A program made the position numbers and the translations under genes. The notes beneath the pieces are model-generated. The model was not told where the DNA came from. It made no database searches and was given only the letters and a program-made list of their open reading frames with translations. From NCBI GenBank assembly GCA_021851335.1, contig JAJZEA010000016.1, positions 1-56,697 of the forward strand: a DNA stretch of 56,697 bases. The letters run 5' to 3'. This document shows, piece by piece, positions 8,663 to 16,371 of the stretch (position 1 is its first letter; the number at the start of each line of letters is the position of its first letter). This DNA comes from Acidobacteriota bacterium (GTDB lineage Bacteria > Acidobacteriota > Terriglobia > Terriglobales > Acidobacteriaceae).

Positions 8663-11092
8663 GTGCGCATCCTGACCCGTTACATCCTCGGCGAGATTAC
8701 CACGCATGCGATTCTGGGCTGCGCGCTGTTTACCTTCATTCTGTTCATGCGCCCGCTGGAGCAGATTCTGGACATGGTGGTGCGCAACAGCTCCAGCCTG
8801 ACGGCGTTGGGCGAGATTGTTCTGTTTACTTTGCCCAACACATTTCTGCTGACAATTCCAATGGCGGTGCTGGTGGGTGTTCTGCTGGGATTGAGTCGGC
8901 TTGCCGTGGACTCAGAAATTATCGCGATGCGCGCGACGGGAATGGGTATCTGGTATCTGGTGCGCGTGGCGGCGATTGTGGCGGGATTGGGAACAGCATT
9001 TGGCTTGTTGAATTCGCTGTATCTGTCGCCTCACGCGAATCGGGCGATTCTGACGCTGCAAAATTCTTTGGCGCGGTCGCAGGCGTCGTTTGAAGTGCAG
9101 CCGCGCGTTTTCTATGAGGACTTTCGCAATACCGTGGTCTATGTGCAGCAGACGCGAACCCGCGGCGGCGTTGCGGATTGGAAGCAGTTATTCATTGCCG
9201 ATGTGACGAATCCGATTACGCCGGAGATTACGACTGCCGAGTCTGCAACGATTACCGATGACAGCGAACAAGGGCTGCTGATTCGACTTCGCAATGCATC
9301 GGAACATCGTCTGGACGCGAGCCACCCGGACGACTATACGATCTCGACGTTTGCCACGACGGATCGCCCGCTCACCTTCAGTCCGCAGAGCGACGTGCAT
9401 CTGGGACGCATGGACACGCCGCTCTATGCGGAGGGAAATCGCCAGTTGCTGATGGACGCCGGCAAAAAAAACGGGCAGGAGCGCAGGCGCGTGCAGATTG
9501 AGCTTCAGCGCAGACTGTCGTATCCGATGGCTTGTCTGGTGCTGATGCTGGTTGGAGTGCCGCTGGGAGCGACTTCGCGGCGTGGCGGCAAGAGCACGGG
9601 ATTTGTGTACACGCTGCTGCTGGTGCTTGCCTACTACTTGCTGTCGAATCTGGGGATTGCATGGGGTCGAGCGGGCAAGCTGCCGGTGATTGCGTCGGTG
9701 TGGCTGGCCAATGGACTGTTTGCGCTGGCAGGGCTTTTTCTGCTGTCCGAGATGGCGACCGGCGGTCGCGTGATGCAGGCTGTGCGCCGATGGTTTGGGC
9801 GTTTGATGGCAACTGTGGCCGAGGCCGCGCCGCAGACGCAAGGGACCGAAAGCAATACTCCCTGGCACTCGACGCACAGCATGAGTCGCAAGACGCGGAT
9901 CTTTGCCAGGATGCGATTCAAGAGCTGGCGAAGACGGGTTCGGAATCATCTGCCGCAGTCGTTTCCGCACTGGAAGCGGCGTGGATTTCCGCTGATTCTG
10001 GATCAGTATGTGCTGCGTGAATTTCTGAAGATGTTTGTGACGATCCTGCTTGGATTTGTGCTGATGATGCTGATCTTCACATTCTTTGAGTTGGTGGGAG
10101 ATATTCTGCGGAATCATGTGGCGCTCTCGGTGGTGGGCGATTATCTGTTGCATCTGGCGCCGAGCATGATCTACCAGATCACTCCGCTGAGCGTGCTGAT
10201 TGCCGCGCTGGTGACCTTTGGGATTCTGCATCGCAACAGCGAACTGACGGCGATGAAGGCGACCGGCGTGAGCTTGTATCGGCTGGTGGTTCCGGTGTTT
10301 GTGATTGCGGCGGCGCTGGCGGTGAGCTTGTTTGCCTTTGACCAGTCGTATCTGCCGCAGGCCAATCGCGAGCAGGAGGCGCTTCGAAATACGATTAAAG
10401 GACGACCACCGCAGACGACTCTGCATCCGGACCAGAAGTGGATCGTGGGTGATCCTGGAGCGGATAACGAAGCCAGCATCTTCTACTATCAGTTTTTTGA
10501 TCCGGACCAGAATGCATTTGCCAACCTGACGTTATTTGAGTTTGACGCCAGGACGTTTGCGATTCAACGGCGCATCTTTGCCGAGCGCGTCCTGTGGGAC
10601 GAGAATACGCATCAATGGCTGTTTGAGAATGGCTGGGAGCGCAGTTTTTCCGGCGCTTCGCAGACAAGCTATCGAGCGTTTCTGAAAGCCTCATTTCCCG
10701 AGATCACCGAGCAGCCGGGATATTTCAAGAAGGAAAATCTGCAATCGCAGGAGATGAACTTTTCTCAACTGCGGCGGTATATCAACGACCTGCAACAAAG
10801 CGGCTTTGACACGATGCGACTGCGCGTGGAGCTGTATCACAAGATTGCATATCCGCTGGTGACGCTGGTGATGGCGGTGCTGGCCATTCCCTTTGCTCTG
10901 TCGATGGGACGGCGCGGATCGCTGACAGGCGTGGCGACTGCGATTGGAATTGCCGTGGGGTACTGGGTGATTGCCGGCCTGTTTGATGCGATGGGCAGCG
11001 TGAACTATCTGCCGGCAGCTCTGGCCGCCTGGTCACCGGATATTTTGTTTGGTTTGGCGGGTGGCTACCTGCTGCTGCGCACACCGACGTAG
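8663..11092 (+). CDS. Fused LptF-LptG lipopolysaccharide export permease
   Basis: This single 809-residue frame (GTG start) contains two complete YjgP/YjgQ permeases in tandem. Residues 1-375 form the LptF-like half: an RYILGEI start, three membrane helices, a periplasmic beta-jellyroll region at about 120-265, then three helices. A basic linker (about 390-440) leads to the LptG-like half, which starts with LDQYVLREFLKMF near 448 and has the same layout to the end. In E. coli these are separate genes (about 360 residues each) that form a heterodimer with the LptB ATPase and pull LPS from the inner membrane. The fusion enforces a 1:1 ratio. LptB, LptC and LptA are not in the window. It starts 40 bases after copA. 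Confidence 0.9.
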   Translation: MRILTRYILGEITTHAILGCALFTFILFMRPLEQILDMVVRNSSSLTALGEIVLFTLPNTFLLTIPMAVLVGVLLGLSRLAVDSEIIAMRATGMGIWYLVRVAAIVAGLGTAFGLLNSLYLSPHANRAILTLQNSLARSQASFEVQPRVFYEDFRNTVVYVQQTRTRGGVADWKQLFIADVTNPITPEITTAESATITDDSEQGLLIRLRNASEHRLDASHPDDYTISTFATTDRPLTFSPQSDVHLGRMDTPLYAEGNRQLLMDAGKKNGQERRRVQIELQRRLSYPMACLVLMLVGVPLGATSRRGGKSTGFVYTLLLVLAYYLLSNLGIAWGRAGKLPVIASVWLANGLFALAGLFLLSEMATGGRVMQAVRRWFGRLMATVAEAAPQTQGTESNTPWHSTHSMSRKTRIFARMRFKSWRRRVRNHLPQSFPHWKRRGFPLILDQYVLREFLKMFVTILLGFVLMMLIFTFFELVGDILRNHVALSVVGDYLLHLAPSMIYQITPLSVLIAALVTFGILHRNSELTAMKATGVSLYRLVVPVFVIAAALAVSLFAFDQSYLPQANREQEALRNTIKGRPPQTTLHPDQKWIVGDPGADNEASIFYYQFFDPDQNAFANLTLFEFDARTFAIQRRIFAERVLWDENTHQWLFENGWERSFSGASQTSYRAFLKASFPEITEQPGYFKKENLQSQEMNFSQLRRYINDLQQSGFDTMRLRVELYHKIAYPLVTLVMAVLAIPFALSMGRRGSLTGVATAIGIAVGYWVIAGLFDAMGSVNYLPAALAAWSPDILFGLAGGYLLLRTPT

Positions 11093-11133
11093 ACTGAGAG
11101 TGGGACCGCGCTGATTTCCGAAACGAGGTTGCC

Positions 11134-12240
11134 ATGCCATCCAACGAAGACAAGCCGAAGCATGCACCGGCGCTGCCCGATGCGCGCGCGCTGTTGACCG
11201 AGGCGATTCAGGATCGCGTCTTTCCGGGCTGCGCGTTCGGCGTGTTGTCGCAGGGCGCGGTCGTCGCCTGCGAAGGGCTTGGTGGATTGACGTATGAAGA
11301 CGATGCGCCACGCGTGCAGCCCGAGACAGTCTATGACATTGCGAGCCTGACCAAGGTGGTGGCGACCACGGCGATGGCCATGATGCTTTTTGAGCGCGGC
11401 AAGCTGAAACTGGACAGGTTGGTGGTCGAGCTGTTGCCTGGCTTTGTGGTGGGCAGGCCAGACAGCGCCTGGGCGCGGAAGATTACTCTACGCCACCTGC
11501 TTGCGCACAACTCCGGACTGCCGGGATATCAGCCGCTCTTTCGCAGAAATTCCACATCGACCGAGCTACTGCGAGCTTGCCTGACGATGCCATTGGAAGC
11601 GGAACCGGGCACTCGCGCGGAGTATTCCGACCATGGATTCATCCTGCTGGGCAAGGCGCTGGAGGTGTTGACGCGCACGTCGCTGACGGAGTGGACAAGC
11701 CAGGAGATCTTCGCACCACTGGGCATGGATTCGACGTGTTTTTGCCCGGAGGCAGGACGGCGAGCACTGATTCCGCCAACTGAAGAGGACCGTTGGTTTC
11801 GAAACCGGGTGATCCAGGGCGAAGTACAGGATGAACACGCCTTTGTATTGGGAGGAGTGGCGGGCCATGCGGGATTGTTTTCCAACGTTCCGGACCTGCT
11901 GCGGTTCTGCGCGGCGATGTTGCAGGCCGGAGACAGGACACGGGTGACCGACACGACGGTGAGGGTTTTCAGTGAACGTCAGGCGCCGGAGGGAAGCTCG
12001 CGCGCGCTGGGCTGGGATACTCCGTCGGTGCCGTCCTCAAGCGGGAGCTTTTTCAGCAGAAATTCGATTGGGCATCTGGGATATTCGGGGTGTTCGCTGT
12101 GGATAGACCTGGAGTCGCGTTTGGCGGTGGTTTTGCTGACCAACCGGACGTGGCCGGATCGAAGCCAAGACGCGATTCGGAGTTTTCGCCCGAAGTTTCA
12201 TGACGCGATTCGAAAGGCTTTGGGATTCCCGGCGCGTTGA
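11134..12240 (+). CDS. Serine beta-lactamase-fold hydrolase (class C/PBP-like)
   Basis: The 368-residue protein shows the serine hydrolase triad motifs of the beta-lactamase/penicillin-binding family: SLTK with Ser71 and Lys74, YSD at 164-166 in place of YxN, and a late HLG motif near 314-316 where KTG or HxG is expected. There is no signal peptide at the N-terminus, which is hydrophilic, so it may be cytoplasmic or exported otherwise. Family members include esterases, D-aminopeptidases and peptide hydrolases; beta-lactam hydrolysis is not implied. The neighbours murQ and murA suggest a role in peptidoglycan turnover, but this is inference. The gene lies 105 bases before murQ on the same strand. 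Confidence 0.85.
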   Translation: MPSNEDKPKHAPALPDARALLTEAIQDRVFPGCAFGVLSQGAVVACEGLGGLTYEDDAPRVQPETVYDIASLTKVVATTAMAMMLFERGKLKLDRLVVELLPGFVVGRPDSAWARKITLRHLLAHNSGLPGYQPLFRRNSTSTELLRACLTMPLEAEPGTRAEYSDHGFILLGKALEVLTRTSLTEWTSQEIFAPLGMDSTCFCPEAGRRALIPPTEEDRWFRNRVIQGEVQDEHAFVLGGVAGHAGLFSNVPDLLRFCAAMLQAGDRTRVTDTTVRVFSERQAPEGSSRALGWDTPSVPSSSGSFFSRNSIGHLGYSGCSLWIDLESRLAVVLLTNRTWPDRSQDAIRSFRPKFHDAIRKALGFPAR

Positions 12241-12345
12241 TCGCAAGCAGTTTTCCGGGACAGCGAAGAAATGGCTCGAAGACGAAGAATCAGAGGCCGA
12301 AATGGACGCCAAAGGACTACAATCAAATTGCGGGACTGAATTCCT

Positions 12346-13332
12346 ATGCTCAGCAGCTCTTTTATGATCGAACCCACGCAGACAGGTTCCAAATCCGAAG
12401 CCGCCTCCAGCCGGGATCAAGCGGCGCTTCTTCAGAAACTCACCACCGAAAGCCAGAACGAGGCTTCGCAAGGACTCGACACCAAGTCCGCGATCGAGAT
12501 TGCGCGGATTATCAATCAGGAAGACGCCAAGATTGCGGTCGCGGTGAAGAAAGCTTTGCCGGAGATTGCACAGGTGATCGACCAGGTGGCGCGGAGTCTG
12601 CGCGATGGCGGCCGACTAATTTATGTGGGAGCCGGCTCGAGCGGTCGCATCGCGGCGCTGGATGCTTCGGAGTGCCCGCCGACGTATTCGACTCCGCCCG
12701 GGCAGGTGCAGTACATCATGGCGGGTGGACCGAAAGCGCTGGCATCTGCGGTTGAGGTGAATGAAGACTCCGAAGAGCTGGGGCAGCGGGATATTGCGCG
12801 ACGTCGACCGACACGCAAGGATGTCGTGGTGGGTCTGTCCGCATCGGGACGCACTCCGTATGTGGTGGCGGCGGTGGCGTATGCTCGTGCGCGTGGCGCA
12901 AAGACAGCGGCGGTTACCTGTAATTATGGAACTCCGCTGGCAGCAGCAGCCGATATTGCCATCGTGGCTGAGGTTGGCCCGGAGGTCGTCTCCGGCTCGA
13001 CGCGCATGAAAGCCGGCACTGCACAGAAGATGGTTCTGAATATGATTACCACCGGAGCCATGACACGGCGCGGGTATGTGTACGAAAACCTGATGGTGAA
13101 CGTACATATGCAGAACTCCAAGCTGGTCGAGCGCGGAATTCGCATCCTGATGCAAGCCTGCCGGATTGATCGAGAGACTGCCGTGAACACGATCAAAAGC
13201 GCAGGGCGAAGCGTGCCGATTGCGCTGGTGATGTTGAAGGCGAAGGTGGACAAACCGGAGGCGGTTCGCCGTCTGGCCCGCTCCGATGGCAACGTTCGGC
13301 GCGCCATTGAAGACACGGTGCTGGAACTGTAA
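12346..13332 (+). CDS. murQ: N-acetylmuramic acid 6-phosphate etherase
   Basis: The 328-residue protein matches MurQ: a SIS sugar-phosphate isomerase domain with RLIYVGAGSSGRIAALDASECPPTY near residues 89-114, VGLSASGRTPYVV near 162-174, and the family signature EVVSGSTRMKAGTAQK near 214-229. It cleaves the lactyl ether of MurNAc-6-phosphate to give GlcNAc-6-phosphate and D-lactate in cytoplasmic cell-wall recycling. The upstream serine hydrolase and downstream murA are on the same strand, so recycling and new synthesis genes are clustered. MIEPTQ at 12364 is an alternative start. No phosphotransferase for MurNAc is nearby. Confidence 0.95.
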   Translation: MLSSSFMIEPTQTGSKSEAASSRDQAALLQKLTTESQNEASQGLDTKSAIEIARIINQEDAKIAVAVKKALPEIAQVIDQVARSLRDGGRLIYVGAGSSGRIAALDASECPPTYSTPPGQVQYIMAGGPKALASAVEVNEDSEELGQRDIARRRPTRKDVVVGLSASGRTPYVVAAVAYARARGAKTAAVTCNYGTPLAAAADIAIVAEVGPEVVSGSTRMKAGTAQKMVLNMITTGAMTRRGYVYENLMVNVHMQNSKLVERGIRILMQACRIDRETAVNTIKSAGRSVPIALVMLKAKVDKPEAVRRLARSDGNVRRAIEDTVLEL

Positions 13333-13477
13333 AAGACGGTCTCAGTTGGATCGTTTTGGATAGCGCCTTTTCTGCATCCCATGCAAAGCTGGCACGCGCA
13401 TTGACTTGCGCGATTCCCCCTGTGTGGCTTGAGTGCCTAGCCCATTTACACTGAGGGTTCAGGAGAAGACGATCCCC

Positions 13478-14776
13478 ATGGATAAATTCGTCGTCCGCGG
13501 TGGCAATCCGCTGGTGGGCAGCATTCGTGTATCTGGCGCAAAGAACTCGGCATTACCGTGCATGGCAGCGGCCATTTTGACGGAAGACGAGGTGATTCTG
13601 GAAAACATTCCGCAGGTACGCGACATTGAGACGGAGCAGAAGCTGCTGATGTCGATGGGAGCGCAGGTGGAGCTGGGCTATGGCCGCGCGCAGCATCGGA
13701 CGAGCATCAGTTGCCGTCATCTGTCGGATCCGGTGGCGCGCTATGAGATTGTGAAAACGATGCGGGCCAGTTCGCTGGTGCTGGGTCCGCTGGTAGCGCG
13801 CTGCGGCATGGCGCGCGTTGCGATGCCGGGTGGATGCGCAATTGGCGGACGTCCGATCGACCTGCATCTGAAGGGCCTGGAAAAGATGGGCGCGAAGATT
13901 ACCCAGGAGCATGGCTATCTGGAAGCGCGCGCGGAGCGGCTGCAGGGTACCAATCTGTTCTTTGACAAGATCACGGTGACGGGTACAGAGGATCTGCTGA
14001 TGGCCGCAGTGCTGGCCGACGGAGAGACCGTGATGGAGAACTGCGCGCAGGAGCCGGAGGTCACAGACCTCGCTTCCCTGCTGACCGCCATGGGCGCGAA
14101 GATTGAGGGTGCTGGAACACCGACGATCCGTGTGCAAGGGGTGAGCAAGTTGCACGGAGCACGCCATCGGATCAATCCGGATCGCATTGAGGCTGGGACT
14201 TTTTTGATCGCCGGGGCCATTACGCGGGGTGACTTGATTGTGACCCAATGCAACCCTGCGCACCTGGGCGCAGTAATCGAAAAGCTGCGAGAGGCTGGCG
14301 CGCGGATCGATGTTCTGAGTGAAGATTCGGTTCGAGTCCGCGCCGAAGAAACACTCCATGCTGTGGATATATCCACGCGCGAGTATCCGGGCTTTCCCAC
14401 CGATATGCAGGCGCAGTTCATGGCGTTTTCCACGCAGGCCGAGGGCGTTTCGCGCATCACGGAAAATATCTTTGAAAACCGCTTCATGCATGTGCAGGAG
14501 CTGGTGCGCATGGGGGCGAACATTGCTGTGGATGGGCGGACAGCGACAGTTCAGGGATCGTCACAACTCTCTGCCGCAGCCGTGATGTGCAGCGACTTGC
14601 GGGCATCGGCTTCGCTGGTGCTGGCCGCGCTCGTGGCGGAGGGGGAATCCATTCTGGATCGCGTGTACCACATGGATCGCGGCTATGAACGGATTGAAGA
14701 AAAGCTGCGGGGCGTCGGCGCACAGATTCGACGGATGGGCAATGTATTCGGGGGCAAGCCGACGGTGAGCGAATAA
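13478..14776 (+). CDS. murA: UDP-N-acetylglucosamine 1-carboxyvinyltransferase
   Basis: From ATG 13478, which follows AGGAGAAG at 13461-13468, the protein is 432 residues, close to the family length. It begins MDKFVVRGGNPLVGSI and carries SGAKNSALP at 19-27, with the catalytic cysteine in MPGGCAIGGRPIDLHL (Cys120, equivalent to E. coli Cys115). Two inside-out alpha/beta domains can be traced. MurA transfers enolpyruvate to UDP-GlcNAc, the first committed step of peptidoglycan synthesis. The Cys form is the fosfomycin-sensitive type in general. A longer upstream frame opens at 13433, but the RBS and family alignment favour 13478. Confidence 0.96.
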   Translation: MDKFVVRGGNPLVGSIRVSGAKNSALPCMAAAILTEDEVILENIPQVRDIETEQKLLMSMGAQVELGYGRAQHRTSISCRHLSDPVARYEIVKTMRASSLVLGPLVARCGMARVAMPGGCAIGGRPIDLHLKGLEKMGAKITQEHGYLEARAERLQGTNLFFDKITVTGTEDLLMAAVLADGETVMENCAQEPEVTDLASLLTAMGAKIEGAGTPTIRVQGVSKLHGARHRINPDRIEAGTFLIAGAITRGDLIVTQCNPAHLGAVIEKLREAGARIDVLSEDSVRVRAEETLHAVDISTREYPGFPTDMQAQFMAFSTQAEGVSRITENIFENRFMHVQELVRMGANIAVDGRTATVQGSSQLSAAAVMCSDLRASASLVLAALVAEGESILDRVYHMDRGYERIEEKLRGVGAQIRRMGNVFGGKPTVSE

Positions 14777-14987
14777 GGCTTCGGAAACGTGAAGCCGTAG
14801 AGGCTGGAAGTTGCCAGAGATTACAAATCTGTCATTTTATCTGGGAGATTCAAAGGTTCCCCGAGGTGTTACCTTGGTACACACCAAAGAGTTAATTTAT
14901 TTTGCCAAAAGTAAGTAAAAATCAAGAGGAGCCGATAACTACTGGATAGATCGCTCGGGCGAGGGTGGGCTGAAACTGGAGCACGGT
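14777..14987 (+). other. Gap with two weak hairpins before a GGDEF gene
   Basis: GGCTTC/GAAGCC (14777-14782 with 14791-14796) lies directly after the murA stop and may end its transcript. A second stem, CCGAGGT/ACCTTGG (14861-14867 with 14871-14877), is followed by an AT-rich stretch. I checked for a c-di-GMP riboswitch because the next gene encodes a cyclase, but saw no match to the conserved GEMM core. Confidence 0.4.
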
Positions 14988-16280
14988 ATGGACTGGACGA
15001 AAATTCCGGATGTGCTGGCGATGGCGGCTTTGGTCGCCGCGTTCTGCTCCATTCTTCGTCGCGAACCACAGCACAACGATGAGCTTCCGGGGACTCCGTT
15101 TGCTGATTCCAGACAGTGGCTCTTTTCGTGGATACTGATTCTCATCCACTTTCTGGCGAGCATGATCGTGATCCAGAACAATCTTTGGGGCAGCGCGGTT
15201 CTGGCTGTCACGCTGATTTCACTGGTGGCGGCGGCGGTAGAGTTTATGCGTGCTTCGGTGCATTACCGAGGCCATATTTCCTCACTTTGGATGACCTCAG
15301 CACTGGGCATTCCGCCGTCAGTTTATATCGTTCTTCTCGTGCTGCCCAATGCACCGAATTGGCTGTTTGTATCCACTTCCGTGGTGATTAGCATGGGTCC
15401 ACTGACGGTCGGACTGCTTGCGCCTCGTCGTCTGCTGGGTATTCCGCGATATGTCGTGATGACGCTGTACCTGTTGCTGGGCATATCGCTGATGATCTTG
15501 GGTCCGCCACGCACGGAGGATGCAACCTTTGCACTGAATGCAATCCTATTCACGGTTTATCTTTGCTGCTGTCTGATCTTCTGGAACAACTATAAAGGGC
15601 GAAGCAGCGCTGGATCCGTGATCACGGTGGGAGGATTGCTGGCATGGGCTTTGGTCTTTGTCATCGGCCCTGTTTTGCAGACGAAATTTCCTGCCGTACA
15701 TATCGAAAACGAAGTATGGAATCTACCGAAATATGTGGTGGCGGTTGGTATGCTGCTGCTGTTGCTGGAGAATCAGATTGAGCGGTCGCAGTATCTTGCT
15801 CTGCATGATGATCTGACGACACTGGCAAATCGCCGGAGGTTCCAGAGTCATCTGAGCGAGTGCATTGAACGCTGCGCGGAATCGGGAGAAAAGATTGCGC
15901 TCCTGCAAATCGACCTGGATCACTTCAAGCAGGTGAACGACGCTCATGGTCATCATGTGGGTGACCTGCTGCTGCAGCAAGTGGCCGATCGCATGCGCTC
16001 GCGGATTCGTCATGGCGACCTGATCGCGCGCACGGGAGGTGACGAATTCTCCGTGATCCTTGCCGACCTGAAACGGGCCGAAGACGTGATGGCCGTTGCG
16101 GATTCTCTGCTGGAACTGCTCCGACAGCCATATACTTTGGATCACCTGAAACTGAAGATAGGCGCGAGCATCGGCTCGGCGATCTATCCGGACGATGCCC
16201 ACGACGCCTCGGATCTGTATATCGCCGCCGACCTGCGCATGTATCAGGAAAAAGAACTGCGTCGTGGAATCTCGGCTTGA
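14988..16280 (+). CDS. Membrane-anchored diguanylate cyclase
   Basis: The 430-residue protein has about eight hydrophobic helices in residues 5-255 with no recognisable sensor signature, followed by a short coiled linker and a GGDEF domain. The domain is canonical: HDDLTTLANRRRFQSHL near 270, QIDLDHFKQVNDAHGHHVGDLL near 305, and GGDEF at 350-354. Diguanylate cyclases convert two GTP to c-di-GMP. An RxxD inhibitory site is not obvious before the GGDEF motif, so product inhibition may be absent. The stimulus is unknown. The gene ends at a strong terminator shared with pnp. With the receiver-like GGDEF protein it is one of two c-di-GMP-related proteins upstream of the flagellar cluster. Confidence 0.88.
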   Translation: MDWTKIPDVLAMAALVAAFCSILRREPQHNDELPGTPFADSRQWLFSWILILIHFLASMIVIQNNLWGSAVLAVTLISLVAAAVEFMRASVHYRGHISSLWMTSALGIPPSVYIVLLVLPNAPNWLFVSTSVVISMGPLTVGLLAPRRLLGIPRYVVMTLYLLLGISLMILGPPRTEDATFALNAILFTVYLCCCLIFWNNYKGRSSAGSVITVGGLLAWALVFVIGPVLQTKFPAVHIENEVWNLPKYVVAVGMLLLLLENQIERSQYLALHDDLTTLANRRRFQSHLSECIERCAESGEKIALLQIDLDHFKQVNDAHGHHVGDLLLQQVADRMRSRIRHGDLIARTGGDEFSVILADLKRAEDVMAVADSLLELLRQPYTLDHLKLKIGASIGSAIYPDDAHDASDLYIAADLRMYQEKELRRGISA

Positions 16281-16315
16281 AGACAGTCTGACTATTCCGT
16301 CTTCTCAACCCAACG

Positions 16316-16347
16316 ACAACAGCCTGCTCAGAAGAGCAGGCTGTTGT
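16316..16347. terminator. Bidirectional terminator between converging genes
   Basis: ACAACAGCCTGCTC (16316-16329) is perfectly complementary to 16334-16347 around an AGAA loop, giving a 14-bp stem. Convergent genes end on both sides, at 16280 (+) and 16372 (-), so the hairpin can serve both transcripts. Confidence 0.85.
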
Positions 16348-16371
16348 GTTTGTGCAAGGATTTGATTGAAG

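Noticed and set aside
14861..14940. Possible c-di-GMP riboswitch before the membrane GGDEF gene
   Set aside because: A small hairpin exists but the conserved GEMM core is not recognisable.
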